Source of the DNA: Bacteroidales bacterium
GTDB lineage: Bacteria > Bacteroidota > Bacteroidia > Bacteroidales > P3
Length of the DNA: 48,377 nt
Direction: 5' to 3'
NCBI GenBank assembly: GCA_017448185.1
Contig: JAFSLX010000043.1
Coordinates: 1 to 48,377 of the forward strand
Positions 40,797-48,377 of this stretch are shown here, one piece after another (the first letter of the stretch is position 1; each line of letters starts with the position of its first letter). Under the pieces are notes generated by a model. That model did no database searches. It saw nothing but the letters and a program-made list of their open reading frames with translations, and was not told the DNA's origin. The translations under genes were made by a program, and so were the position numbers.

Positions 40797-40974
40797 CACA
40801 TTTTTTCCTATTTGGTAAAATATAATTGTAGGTTGTTGTAAAACACCACGTTTGTTTCCGAACCATACCGTCGATAGTTAGGAAACATAACGTTACAATA
40901 TAGTCAGGCAAAAGATGAGAAAAGTTTGAGTAGAAGGTGAGTAAAACCTAAAGACTATTTTTTGCATAAAGAAG

Positions 40975-41013
40975 GATGCCTTTGGCATCGGTGTTGTCCG
41001 TACCAAAGGCATC
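40975..41013 (-). terminator. Overlapping hairpins downstream of frdB
   Basis: GATGCC-TTT-GGCATC (40975-40989) forms a small hairpin, and on the minus strand it is followed by CTTCTTT. The larger alternative pairs GATGCCTTTGG (40975-40985) with CCAAAGGCATC (41003-41013), an 11-bp perfect stem that excludes the small one. The 170 bases to the left of 40970, up to the DUF4160 promoter, show nothing else I can name. Confidence 0.55.
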
Positions 41014-41075
41014 TCTTGTACTGGTGTGTTGCTCGTCAATCGCGGCGGTCGCGGCCGAACAACGCCTGGCGGCGG

Positions 41076-41834
41076 TTAGTTGTTGCGGTCGCGACCAAAC
41101 ATCTGGCCTATCCAACAGCGGTTCAGTCGGGCAATGTTCTGACGCTTAATCTGTTTTGGACATTCGGCTTCGCAGGCATAGGTGTTGGTGCAGCTGCCAA
41201 AGCCCAGCTCGTCCATCTTCATGATCATCTTGCGGGTGCGGTCCATGGCTTCGGGGTAGCCCTGAGGCAAAAGATTAAGGTGGCTGATTTTGGCACCGAC
41301 AAAGAGCATGGCCGAGGCATTCTTGCAGGCCGCCACGCAGGCTCCGCAGCCGATGCAGGCGGCGGCATCCATGGATTGGTCGGCCACATGCTTGGGCACG
41401 AGGATGTTGTTGGCATCGGGCACACCGCCGGTGGTGGCGCTGATATAGCCGCCGGCCTGGATGATTTTGTCGAAGGCTGTGCGGTCGACCACGAGGTCCT
41501 TGATGATGGGGAAGGCTTTGGCACGCCAGGGCTCGACCCAAATTTCGTCGCCGTCGTTGAAGTGGCGCATGTGGAGCTGGCAGGTAGTGACACCATCGTC
41601 GTTGCCGTGGGGACGGCCGTTGATGTAGAGGCCGCACATGCCGCAGATGCCCTCGCGGCAGTCGTTGTCGAAGCACACGGGGTGGGCGATATGGTCGTTA
41701 ATCAGTTTCTCGTTAAGCTGGTCGAGCATTTCGAGAAACGAGCAGTCGGCCGAGATGTTGTCAATCTCGTAGGTCTCGAAGTGCCCTTTGGCGCGGGCGT
41801 TTTCTTGGCGCCAGATATGGAGAGTGAATTTCAT
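41076..41834 (-). CDS. frdB: Fumarate reductase/succinate dehydrogenase iron-sulfur subunit
   Basis: The subunit carries electrons between the membrane quinone site (FrdC) and the flavin (FrdA). The 252-residue protein has the [2Fe-2S] motif [13 protein letters not shown] near residue 60, and the [4Fe-4S] and [3Fe-4S] ligands in [13 protein letters not shown] and [13 protein letters not shown]. The tail [10 protein letters not shown] is followed after the stop by DNA that would encode, in another frame, LFGRDRRD, which suggests a small tandem duplication of the 3' end. It starts three bases after frdA. Confidence 0.96.
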   Translation of the reverse strand: MKFTLHIWRQENARAKGHFETYEIDNISADCSFLEMLDQLNEKLINDHIAHPVCFDNDCREGICGMCGLYINGRPHGNDDGVTTCQLHMRHFNDGDEIWVEPWRAKAFPIIKDLVVDRTAFDKIIQAGGYISATTGGVPDANNILVPKHVADQSMDAAACIGCGACVAACKNASAMLFVGAKISHLNLLPQGYPEAMDRTRKMIMKMDELGFGSCTNTYACEAECPKQIKRQNIARLNRCWIGQMFGRDRNN

Positions 41835-41837
41835 GGC

Positions 41838-43775
41838 TTATTTATAATTGCGTTTAACAATCTGTATGTGCTCGTAGTTGAGCTCCTCTTTGTGCATTAC
41901 CTCGGGGCGGTCGTGGCCTTGGTACTCCCAGGCGGCGACGAACATGAAGTTGTCGTCGTCACGGAGGGTCTCACCGTCCTCGGTCTGGTGCTCGACGCGG
42001 AAGTGGCCGCCGCAACTCTCTTCGCGCTGCGTGGCGTCGTCCACGATGAGGCGTGCCAACTCGAAGTAGTCGGCCAGACGGTATGCTTTTTCCAGCTCGG
42101 GGTTCATCTCGGCGGCTTTGCCGGGAATGAAGACATGCTGGTAGAAGTCGGCCTCGAGTTCGGCAATTTTTTCCTTGGCGGTGGCCAGGCTCTCCTTGCT
42201 GCGGGCCATGCCGCAGTATTCCCACATGATGCGGCCAAGGGCCTTGTGGTAATGGTCGACAGAATGCTGTCCTTGGATGCCCATAAGGCTGTCCATGCGG
42301 TCGCGAACAGCTTTTTCTGCCTCGTCGAATTCTGGGCCTTCGGCCTTGATTTTGCCTACGTAAATCTGGTCGGCAAGGTAGTTCTGCAGGGTGTAGGGCA
42401 GCACGAAGTAGCCGTCGGCAAGGCCCTGCATGAGGGCGCTGGCGCCGAGTCGGTTGGCACCGTGGTCGCTGAAGTTGGCTTCGCCGGCGGCGAAGAGGCC
42501 GGGAATGGTGGTCTGCAGCTCGTAGTCGACCCAGAGGCCGCCCATGGTGTAGTGCACGGCGGGGTAAATCATCATCGGGTACTCGTAGGGGTCCACGTCG
42601 ACAATCTTCTGGTACATCTGGAAGAGGTTTCCGTATTTCTGCTCCACCACGTCACGGCCGAGGCGCTTGATTGCATCGGCAAAATCGAGGTAGACGGCCA
42701 AGCCGGTGGGGCCAACACCGTAACCGGCATCGCAGCGTTCCTTGGCGGCGCGGCTGGCCACGTCGCGAGGCACCAGGTTGCCGAATGCCGGGTAGCGGCG
42801 CTCGAGGTAGTAGTCGCGGTCCTCTTCGGCGATGTCGAGGGCGGTCTTCTCGCCGCGGCGGATGGCCTCGGCATCTTCTTTCTTCTTGGGTACCCAGATG
42901 CGGCCGTCGTTACGGAGACTTTCACTCATCAGCGTGAGCTTCGACTGGTAGTCGCCGTGCACGGGGATGCAGGTGGGGTGTATCTGCACGAAGCAGGGGT
43001 TGGCGAAGGCGGCACCGCGACGGTGGCACACCCATGCGGCACTGCCGTTGCTGTTCATGGCGTTGGTGCTCAGATAGTAGACGTTGCCGTAGCCGCCGGT
43101 GGCTAACACGACGGCGTGGGCGGCATAGCGCTCCAGCTCGCCGGTGACAAGGTTGCGAACGATGATGCCGCGGGCACGGCCGTCTTTGATGACGAGATCC
43201 ATCATCTCGTGACGCTCGTGCAGCACCACGGAGCCGCGGGCTATCTCGCGGCTCAGGGCACCGTAGGCACCCAGCAGCAGCTGCTGGCCGGTCTGGCCGC
43301 GGGCGTAGAAGGTGCGGCTCACTTGCGCACCGCCGAACGAGCGGTTGTCCAAAAGGCCGCTATAATCGCGGGCAAAGGGAACGCCCTGTGCCACACACTG
43401 GTCGATGATGTCGCCGCTGACCTCGGCCAGACGGTAGACGTTGGCCTCGCGGGCGCGATAGTCGCCACCTTTGATGGTGTCCTTAAACAGACGCTCCACA
43501 CTGTCGCCGTCGTTCTGGTAGTTCTTGGCGGCGTTGATACCGCCCTGGGCGGCGATGGAGTGGGCACGGCGCGGCGAATCCTGGATGCAGAAGATGTCCA
43601 CATGGAATCCCAGTGCGCCGAGCGAAGCAGCGGCCGAAGCACCGGCCAGTCCGGTACCGACGACGATGATGTCGAGCTTGCGCTTGTTGGCAGGGTTTAC
43701 CAGCTTTTGCGCGGCTTTGTAATTGGTCCATTTTTGACTGAGCGGACCTTCGGGTATTTTGGAGTCTAATTTCAT
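41838..43775 (-). CDS. frdA: Fumarate reductase/succinate dehydrogenase flavoprotein subunit
   Basis: FrdA interconverts fumarate and succinate with covalently bound FAD. The 645-residue protein has the FAD loop [20 protein letters not shown], the flavinylation His in [20 protein letters not shown], and substrate-binding [12 protein letters not shown]. The FAD-binding end is [20 protein letters not shown]. Length and motifs fit the Bacteroidota/epsilon type. The spacer from frdC contains only octamer repeats. In anaerobic Bacteroidales this complex normally works as a fumarate reductase at the end of the NQR chain. Confidence 0.97.
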   Translation of the reverse strand: MKLDSKIPEGPLSQKWTNYKAAQKLVNPANKRKLDIIVVGTGLAGASAAASLGALGFHVDIFCIQDSPRRAHSIAAQGGINAAKNYQNDGDSVERLFKDTIKGGDYRAREANVYRLAEVSGDIIDQCVAQGVPFARDYSGLLDNRSFGGAQVSRTFYARGQTGQQLLLGAYGALSREIARGSVVLHERHEMMDLVIKDGRARGIIVRNLVTGELERYAAHAVVLATGGYGNVYYLSTNAMNSNGSAAWVCHRRGAAFANPCFVQIHPTCIPVHGDYQSKLTLMSESLRNDGRIWVPKKKEDAEAIRRGEKTALDIAEEDRDYYLERRYPAFGNLVPRDVASRAAKERCDAGYGVGPTGLAVYLDFADAIKRLGRDVVEQKYGNLFQMYQKIVDVDPYEYPMMIYPAVHYTMGGLWVDYELQTTIPGLFAAGEANFSDHGANRLGASALMQGLADGYFVLPYTLQNYLADQIYVGKIKAEGPEFDEAEKAVRDRMDSLMGIQGQHSVDHYHKALGRIMWEYCGMARSKESLATAKEKIAELEADFYQHVFIPGKAAEMNPELEKAYRLADYFELARLIVDDATQREESCGGHFRVEHQTEDGETLRDDDNFMFVAAWEYQGHDRPEVMHKEELNYEHIQIVKRNYK

Positions 43776-43806
43776 TGCGTTAATGCGTTAATGTGTTAAT
43801 GCGTAA
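43776..43806 (-). repeat. Octamer tract in the frdC-frdA spacer
   Basis: Four 8-bp units (TGCGTTAA, TGCGTTAA, TGTGTTAA, TGCGTAAG on the plus strand) fill most of the 35-base spacer immediately before the frdA ATG. The same unit occurs in the topA-GT2 spacer. Confidence 0.75.
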
Positions 43807-43810
43807 GGGA

Positions 43811-44770
43811 TTATAGACCAAGGTATACAAGTATCGGCACTACAGCAAACATCAGGCAGACGAGCCAGGTATAGATTCTGCCCAGCACCTCGATAATGTT
43901 GTTGTATTTGTAGTTGTTCAATCCGAGTGTTTGGAAGGCAGACGGGAAGGCATGGCGCAGGTGGAAGAAGACCACCACGAAGAAGAGCAGGTACATCACC
44001 ACAATGTAGAGGCTCTGGAACTTGTTGCGAGCCATGTAATAGAAGTCGGGCTCAGGGTCGCTTTCGGGCAGCACCTTGCGCAGGGTCTGGCGCTCGTCGT
44101 AGGTCAGGTGGCGGATCCACTGCTTGTCCTCGCTGAAGTTGTTTTCTTCGGAGGCACGCTGCACGATGTTGATGACCTCAAGCTTTTCGCGCATGCTGGC
44201 GATATAGTTCTTGACTTCAGCCTCGTCGTCGTTCGCTTCGCTGTATTGCAGGGCGTTGTTCTCCAGCTCGTTGACCAGATCTTCGGGTGTCACCTGCATC
44301 TGTTGGGCAAAGTTGACTAATCCCATGATTTCCTCGTTCTGCAGTTTCTCTGTCTTCACCATATACTCGCCTTTGACCCAGCCGAGTTTGACGAAGTAGA
44401 AGTCGGAAAAATGCAGGATAAGGCACACGAAAATGAGTATGCCGGTCCATACCATCAGCTTCGAGGTTGTGTGTGTGGTCGACCGTTGTGACTGGTGGTA
44501 GCGCACCGGACGGGCCAAACGGTTGGTGAAAGCAAGCCACAGAGTCAGCAAAATATGCAGTGCAATGACTCCGAGCAGGATAATCTCAAAAATCTTGACA
44601 AGCCAGTTGGTGCCCATGAAGTGGCAGAAGGCAGAGTACCAGGCACCGTCGTCGTGGCGCAGGATGAAGAGGTTGGCGGTGGCGTGGAACAGCAGGAAAA
44701 GCAGCAGAAAGCCTCCCAGCAGAGCCACCAGAATCTTTTTTGTGATGGAGTGAATTTTCGGTAATTCCAT
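43811..44770 (-). CDS. frdC: Fumarate reductase/succinate dehydrogenase cytochrome b subunit, enlarged
   Basis: A 319-residue membrane subunit of the B-type (diheme) family. Five helices are seen: residues about 13-35, 55-82 (heme His in ALHILLT), 104-125 (His in LHFSDFYF), 250-272 (VVFFHLRHAF) and 297-318. Bacteroidota relatives have about 225-235 residues. The extra length lies between helices III and IV (about residues 133-245): a charged helical segment (EKLQNEEIMG, TPEDLVNELE, TYDERQTLRKVLPESDPEP). By the known topology this loop is periplasmic. The frame is continuous without a frameshift. Start ATG at 44770, with a -7 box at 44815-44822. First gene of frdCAB. Confidence 0.92.
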   Translation of the reverse strand: MELPKIHSITKKILVALLGGFLLLFLLFHATANLFILRHDDGAWYSAFCHFMGTNWLVKIFEIILLGVIALHILLTLWLAFTNRLARPVRYHQSQRSTTHTTSKLMVWTGILIFVCLILHFSDFYFVKLGWVKGEYMVKTEKLQNEEIMGLVNFAQQMQVTPEDLVNELENNALQYSEANDDEAEVKNYIASMREKLEVINIVQRASEENNFSEDKQWIRHLTYDERQTLRKVLPESDPEPDFYYMARNKFQSLYIVVMYLLFFVVVFFHLRHAFPSAFQTLGLNNYKYNNIIEVLGRIYTWLVCLMFAVVPILVYLGL

Positions 44771-44814
44771 ATCTAATAGTGTAATACGTTTAATAATTGA
44801 TAAATTAATACGTG

Positions 44815-44822
44815 CAAATATA
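44815..44822 (-). promoter_or_regulatory. -7 box of the frdCAB operon
   Basis: TATATTTG on the minus strand fits TAnnTTTG. The predicted start near 44808 gives a leader of about 38 bases to the frdC ATG. Confidence 0.6.
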
Positions 44823-44858
44823 CAAAATAAAAAGTAAACATTCGCTCTGTGAATCAAA

Positions 44859-44866
44859 TATTTTTG
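44859..44866 (+). promoter_or_regulatory. -7 box of the PAP2 gene
   Basis: TATTTTTG fits TAnnTTTG and would start transcription near 44873, a leader of about 27 bases. A second identical box at 44887-44894, also followed by GCAC, lies 28 bases on. A transcript from that one would start at or after the ATG at 44900. Confidence 0.5.
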
Positions 44867-44899
44867 CACATCATGTTTTCTTTTCTTATTTTTGCACTC

Positions 44900-45553
44900 A
44901 TGATATTGAAGAAAAGGATATGTATACTGCTGATAATGATGACTGCTCCCGCATTATATTCGATTTCTGTGGGGCAAAATCTTGATTATCGGATATTGAA
45001 AAACCTTCAGGACCATCGTACTGAGACGGGCAGCGAGGTAATGCGTTGGACATCAAACAGTGTTGTGTTGGCACCGTTGGTTCCGGTGGGTATGGCCATA
45101 GGTGGCTGGGCGGCAGATGACAAACCTTTACTGGCCGATGCCGCCACGGTGGGTGCATCGATAGGTACTTCGTTGGCTTTGGTGATGGGCACCAAGTATA
45201 TTGTGCGTCGACCGCGACCATACATCAAGTATGAAGGCGACTTGGTGTCGGTGACCACAGAACCAGACCCGTCGTTCCCGTCGGGGCATACAGTATTGGC
45301 TTTTTCTACGGCCACATCGTTGAGTATGTTGTATCCGCGCTGGTATGTTGTGGCACCTTCGATGCTGTGGGCCACGGCTGTGGGCTTCTCTCGACTCTAC
45401 CTCGGAGTACATTATCCGAGCGATGTGCTTGTCGGTGCGTTGGTGGGTGCTGGTGTGGCGGTCTTCTCCTATTATGTGGCTCAGCGCCTCAGGGAGGATA
45501 CCCCCTGGGCGCCGAGCGATGCAGTTGTACTGTCGTACAAGTTTAGTTTCTAA
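44900..45553 (+). CDS. PAP2-family membrane-associated phosphatase
   Basis: A 217-residue protein with a signal or anchor segment (ICILLIMMTAPALYSISV) and a PAP2 acid phosphatase domain. The three motifs are KYIVRRPRP (K-x6-RP), FPSGHT (PSGH) and SRLYLGVHYPSDV (SR-x5-H-x3-D), all complete. Such enzymes dephosphorylate lipid phosphates, for example undecaprenyl diphosphate or lipid A phosphate, on the periplasmic side. I place the start at 44900 (MILKKR) rather than the codon at 44849 because of the promoter boxes. It converges on nqrF with four bases between stops and no terminator visible. Confidence 0.9.
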   Translation: MILKKRICILLIMMTAPALYSISVGQNLDYRILKNLQDHRTETGSEVMRWTSNSVVLAPLVPVGMAIGGWAADDKPLLADAATVGASIGTSLALVMGTKYIVRRPRPYIKYEGDLVSVTTEPDPSFPSGHTVLAFSTATSLSMLYPRWYVVAPSMLWATAVGFSRLYLGVHYPSDVLVGALVGAGVAVFSYYVAQRLREDTPWAPSDAVVLSYKFSF

Positions 45554-45557
45554 TATT

Positions 45558-46862
45558 TTATTTCTTCGGGGCACCGCCGCCGAAGTCGTCGTAGGCGATG
45601 TTCTCGGACTGGACGCCGAGGTTGTCGAGCATGTTGACTACGGCGCTGCTCATGGGGCCAGGACCGCACATGTAGTACTCGATGTCCTCGGGGGCGGGGT
45701 GGTCCTTGAGGTAGGTGTCGTACATGACCTGATGGATGAAACCGGGGGTGTAGGGCACTCCGGCGGCATCGGCGGCGGGGTCGGGACGGTCGAGGGCCAG
45801 GTGGAAGTGGAAATTGGGGAAATCCTTCTCCAGCTGGTGGAAGTCGTTGAGGTAGAACACCTCGTTGAGCGCGCGGGCGCCGTAGAAGTAGTGCATGGGG
45901 CGGTGGGTGCAGTTGAGGGTGCGGGTGAGGTGCATGATCTGTGCGCGGAGGGGAGCCATACCGGCGCCGCCGCCCACCCAGATCATCTCGTTGCCCTGCG
46001 GGTCGTCGCTCCAGGTGCTGTCCTCGGTGCCACGGACGCGGAACTCGCCGTAGGGGCCGCTCATGATGACCTTGTCGCCGGGCTTCAGCGAGAAGATGTA
46101 GCTGGAAGCAATGCCGGGGTTGACGTTCTGGAAACCGCTGCGGTCGGCCGTGAAGGGCGGCGTGGCGATACGCACGGTGAGCATGAAGACGTCGCCTTCG
46201 GCGGGGTAGTTGGCCATGGAGTAGGCGCGGACGGTGGGCTCGGTGTTGACGCAGACGAGGTCGAACATCTTGAATTTCTCCCATGCGGGCAGGTATTCGT
46301 CGCCGATGAGGCTGCGGTCGAAATCGCTGTACTTGATGCGGAAGGTGGGTATCTTGATCTGTGCGTAGGAGCCGGGCACGAAGTCCATGTGTTCTCCGGC
46401 GGGCAGCTGCACCTTGAACTCCTTGATGAAGGTGGCCACGTTGCGGTTGCTGACCACCGTGCATTCGTATTCCTTGATGCTGAGGATGCTCTCGGGGAGC
46501 TTGAGGCTTAGGTCCTCTTTCACCTTCACCTGGCAGCCGAGGCGCCAGCCCTCTTGTATCTGCTTGCGACTGAAGTGGGGTGTCTCGGTGGGGAGGATGC
46601 TGCCGCCGCCTTTGACGACGCGGCATTTGCACTGGCCGCAGGAGCCTTTGCCGCCGCAGGCCGAAGGCAGGTGGACGCCCGCCTCGCCGAGGGTGGAGAT
46701 AAGGGTGCCGCCAGTCGGCACCTCGAATTCTTTGTCGTCATTAATAGTTATCTTCACGTTGCCCTGCGGGATGAGCTTGGCGCGCAGGATGAGCAGTGCC
46801 GCCACCAGCAGCAGGATGACGACCAAGATTATGATGATTGCGGATATTAATGTTGTTGACAT
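45558..46862 (-). CDS. nqrF: Na+-translocating NADH:quinone reductase subunit F
   Basis: NqrF is the entry subunit that oxidises NADH and passes electrons to a [2Fe-2S] centre. The 434-residue protein has one N-terminal membrane anchor (residues about 4-27), a plant-ferredoxin-type cluster motif ACGGKGSCGQCKC with a later Cys in RLGCQVKV, and the FAD site RAYSMANYP. The NAD site is GGGAGMAPLRAQ, and the tail is MCGPGPM. Length is typical. The usual tight spacing to nqrE is replaced by 117 bases of inverted octamer repeats. Confidence 0.96.
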   Translation of the reverse strand: MSTTLISAIIIILVVILLLVAALLILRAKLIPQGNVKITINDDKEFEVPTGGTLISTLGEAGVHLPSACGGKGSCGQCKCRVVKGGGSILPTETPHFSRKQIQEGWRLGCQVKVKEDLSLKLPESILSIKEYECTVVSNRNVATFIKEFKVQLPAGEHMDFVPGSYAQIKIPTFRIKYSDFDRSLIGDEYLPAWEKFKMFDLVCVNTEPTVRAYSMANYPAEGDVFMLTVRIATPPFTADRSGFQNVNPGIASSYIFSLKPGDKVIMSGPYGEFRVRGTEDSTWSDDPQGNEMIWVGGGAGMAPLRAQIMHLTRTLNCTHRPMHYFYGARALNEVFYLNDFHQLEKDFPNFHFHLALDRPDPAADAAGVPYTPGFIHQVMYDTYLKDHPAPEDIEYYMCGPGPMSSAVVNMLDNLGVQSENIAYDDFGGGAPKK

Positions 46863-46865
46863 ATA

Positions 46866-46979
46866 ATGATTGTTTGAATATTTGATTGCTTGATTGTTTG
46901 AGTATCGTTTACTTTATTATCAGACTGTTTGATTGCGTAGCCACTCAAGCATTCAAGCAATCATGCAATCATGCAATTA
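46866..46979. repeat. Inverted octamer tracts between nqrE and nqrF
   Basis: The left half has units GATTGTTT, GAATATTT, GATTGCTT, GATTGTTT, GAGTATCG. The right half has CAAGCATT, CAAGCAAT, CATGCAAT, CATGCAAT, which are the same unit (ATTGCTTG/ATTGCATG) on the other strand. About 35 bases separate the halves. The two tracts can pair into a long imperfect hairpin. Confidence 0.7.
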
Positions 46980-47594
46980 TTAAAGTTTGAATCCCATAAA
47001 ACTCATGAATGCCAGGCCCATGAGGCCGGTGATGATGAAGGTGATGCCCACGCCGCGGAGGGCAGGGGGGATGTGGCTGTAGCGCAGTTTCTCACGGATG
47101 GCGGCGATGGCCACGATGGCCAGGAACCAGCCGATGCCGCTGCCGAGGGCGAAGACGGTGGCCTCGCCGATGTTGGCGTAGCCGCGCTCCTGCATGAAGA
47201 GCGAGCCCGACATGACGGCGCAGTTCACCGCTATCAGTGGCAGGAAGATACCCAGCGAGTTGTAGAGACTCGGCGAGAACTTCTCCACCACCATCTCCAC
47301 CATCTGCACGATGGCAGCGATGACGGCGATGAACATGATGAGGCTCAGGAAGCTGAGGTCCACCTCGGCCAGCGAGGGCGATATCCACGCCAGCGCTCCG
47401 GGAGCGAGGAAGAATTTGTTGAGCAGGTAGTTGATGGGCACGGTGATAAGCAGCACGAAGGTGACCGCTATGCCGAGGCCAGCCGAGGTCTTCACCGTCT
47501 TGCTCACGGCAAGGTACGAGCACATGCCGAGGAAGAAAGCGAAGATCATGTTGTCGACAAAAATCGACTTGATGAATATGTTAATGTAGTCCAT
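46980..47594 (-). CDS. nqrE: Na+-translocating NADH:quinone reductase subunit E
   Basis: NqrE is one of the two membrane subunits (with NqrD) that together hold an iron centre in the middle of the membrane. The 204-residue protein has six helices and the paired cysteines in [12 protein letters not shown] (Cys25) and [14 protein letters not shown], as required. [18 protein letters not shown] is the conserved cytosolic loop. Its usual upstream partner nqrD is not here; an unrelated gene precedes it by 24 bases. Confidence 0.95.
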   Translation of the reverse strand: MDYINIFIKSIFVDNMIFAFFLGMCSYLAVSKTVKTSAGLGIAVTFVLLITVPINYLLNKFFLAPGALAWISPSLAEVDLSFLSLIMFIAVIAAIVQMVEMVVEKFSPSLYNSLGIFLPLIAVNCAVMSGSLFMQERGYANIGEATVFALGSGIGWFLAIVAIAAIREKLRYSHIPPALRGVGITFIITGLMGLAFMSFMGFKL

Positions 47595-47618
47595 AATCTT
47601 GAATGTGTTAGTGTGTTG

Positions 47619-48377
47619 TTAATATGGCAAGTCTAGGTCGTTATACATCTTATCAATGATTCGTTTTAACTCCACAATTTGAGGCTCGTAGTTGTACGCT
47701 GCGTGGCTGGTATCAATGTCGTTTATCGCCATATCGAAAATGCTCAACAAGTTTCTTATTGCTGGCAGAAAATGCTGGGTATTGGCTTCAAGAAAAACAT
47801 CGGAGCAAATTCCCGCCTCGGGGTTTTCTTTGGAGGATGACTTTAGTTTATCGTAGTCTTCTTTGAAAGTCTTGCCCAATTCCGCTAAACTCCTCTCCAT
47901 CGCTCTTTTTGCCCAAGGGAATGCCTGTCGCCATTCTCCGATTTTGAGTAAGAAATCGGCTTGGTCTTGGAACGAACAATTTCTTATCGCCAATGTGTGC
48001 TGTGGTGGAATGTAAAGTAGCCACGGTTTTGGTTCGGCTTCATGTATAGATACCATCGCCACCTTGAAATCACTCGTGCTGTAGACCTCGTTGGCAAGTT
48101 CTTTTTTCGCCGAAGGACTTACAAACCCTTTCACCGTTCCGCACACAAAGTAGTCAATTCCTGTTGCAGTGTCTGTATCGTGTTCAAGGAGCGACTTTTC
48201 TGCCAATATCAATTGCGACAACGGCATCCAACTTACAATTCGGGAATCGCTGCCATCCGGCTTTTTCGCTTTGTTGTGCAACTTGCCGCAATAGTGGTGT
48301 GTGATTACCGGCACACCGTCCACTATTCTGTTCTGCTCATCCATCGTCCAGTCGTCCGTGTCGGGAGACCATAAATC
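47619..48377 (-). CDS. Unknown protein, 5' end outside the window
   Basis: I do not recognise this protein. At least 252 residues are visible. An in-frame ATG at 48344 exists, but the frame stays open to the window edge with plausible coding (DLWSPDTDDWTMDEQNR), so the true start is probably outside. The middle is mixed alpha/beta with HHYCGKLHNKAKK and CGTVKGFVSPSAKK. The C-terminal half is helical with a coiled-coil tendency. There is no signal peptide or membrane helix in the visible part. Its position directly before nqrE, where nqrD is expected, is unusual. Confidence 0.65.
   Translation of the reverse strand, partial: DLWSPDTDDWTMDEQNRIVDGVPVITHHYCGKLHNKAKKPDGSDSRIVSWMPLSQLILAEKSLLEHDTDTATGIDYFVCGTVKGFVSPSAKKELANEVYSTSDFKVAMVSIHEAEPKPWLLYIPPQHTLAIRNCSFQDQADFLLKIGEWRQAFPWAKRAMERSLAELGKTFKEDYDKLKSSSKENPEAGICSDVFLEANTQHFLPAIRNLLSIFDMAINDIDTSHAAYNYEPQIVELKRIIDKMYNDLDLPY

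Noticed and set aside
40962..43106. 714-residue open frame on the plus strand
   Set aside because: It is the antisense of frdB and frdA. The composition (Val/Ala/His/Gly-rich) is typical of a shadow frame.
43811..44770. FrdC extra length caused by a frameshift or gene fusion
   Set aside because: Both helix clusters are in one continuous frame with the normal order of heme ligands, and the insert has no domain of another family that I recognise.

Overview
The window is a piece of a Bacteroidales (Bacteroidota) chromosome, or of a draft or metagenome bin of one. The evidence is the recurrent TAnnTTTG (-7) promoter box upstream of several genes, the near absence of Shine-Dalgarno sequences, type IX secretion (T9SS) marks (a type-B sorting-domain protein, a GldH lipoprotein and a relic of a type-A sorting tail), a Bacteroidota-type FrdCAB complex, Na+-pumping NQR subunits, dipeptidyl peptidase IV and SusD-free outer-membrane beta-barrels. 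I cannot name the genus from sequence alone.

Layout. 1-1151: end of an organoarsenical (ArsE/F/G-type) operon with a promoter sitting in an operator-like palindrome. 1478-2492: two 5'-truncated genes, a histidine kinase and an EamA transporter, joined head to head. 2642-2729: tRNA-Ser(CGA). 2786-5091: RNase Z with a sodium/solute symporter. 5137-10886: one operon for a T9SS-secreted protein, Asd, GldH and UvrC. 11295-20115: a long same-strand block (TopA, a GT2 fusion, a beta-barrel, CoaD, RecG, a degenerate GNAT, MltG). 20426-28495: forward genes DUF819, NadE, DPP-IV, a beta-barrel, GltX and an OmpH/Skp lipoprotein, closed by a strong terminator. 29101-32505: envelope operon (GWxTD protein, lipid A-type acyltransferase, GT2). 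32630-35197: TcdA, an unknown membrane-anchored protein and a CDF metal exporter. 35559-38391: an exported TPR protein and an unknown exported protein. 38472-40765: two lipoproteins with duplicated leaders and a DUF4160/DUF2442 pair. 41076-44770: fumarate reductase/succinate:quinone oxidoreductase (B, A, C). 44900-45553: PAP2 phosphatase. 45558-47594: NqrF and NqrE. 47619-48377: an unknown protein running off the end.

How the genes work together: FrdCAB and NQR form the anaerobic respiratory core (NADH to menaquinone with Na+ export, then fumarate reduction). The SSS symporter would draw on the resulting sodium gradient. DPP-IV supplies peptides. MltG, the acyltransferase, the glycosyltransferases, PAP2, Skp and the barrels serve the envelope.

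Stretches over 300 bp without a gene: 1152-1477 holds the ars promoter/operators and a terminator. 10887-11294, 20116-20425 and 28496-29100 each hold one copy of a 91-bp palindromic element built from eight 11-bp units. Two of these three also hold a second, REP-like hairpin family. 35198-35558 holds a heptamer array and promoters. 40766-41075 holds one promoter and a pair of overlapping hairpins.

The most notable non-textbook content is (i) the 91-bp eight-unit palindromic element, (ii) heptamer and octamer tracts that fill gene-gene spacers, sometimes up to the start codon, (iii) an NAD synthetase whose glutaminase domain appears to have lost two of its three catalytic residues, and (iv) an enlarged FrdC with a charged insertion predicted to lie on the periplasmic side.
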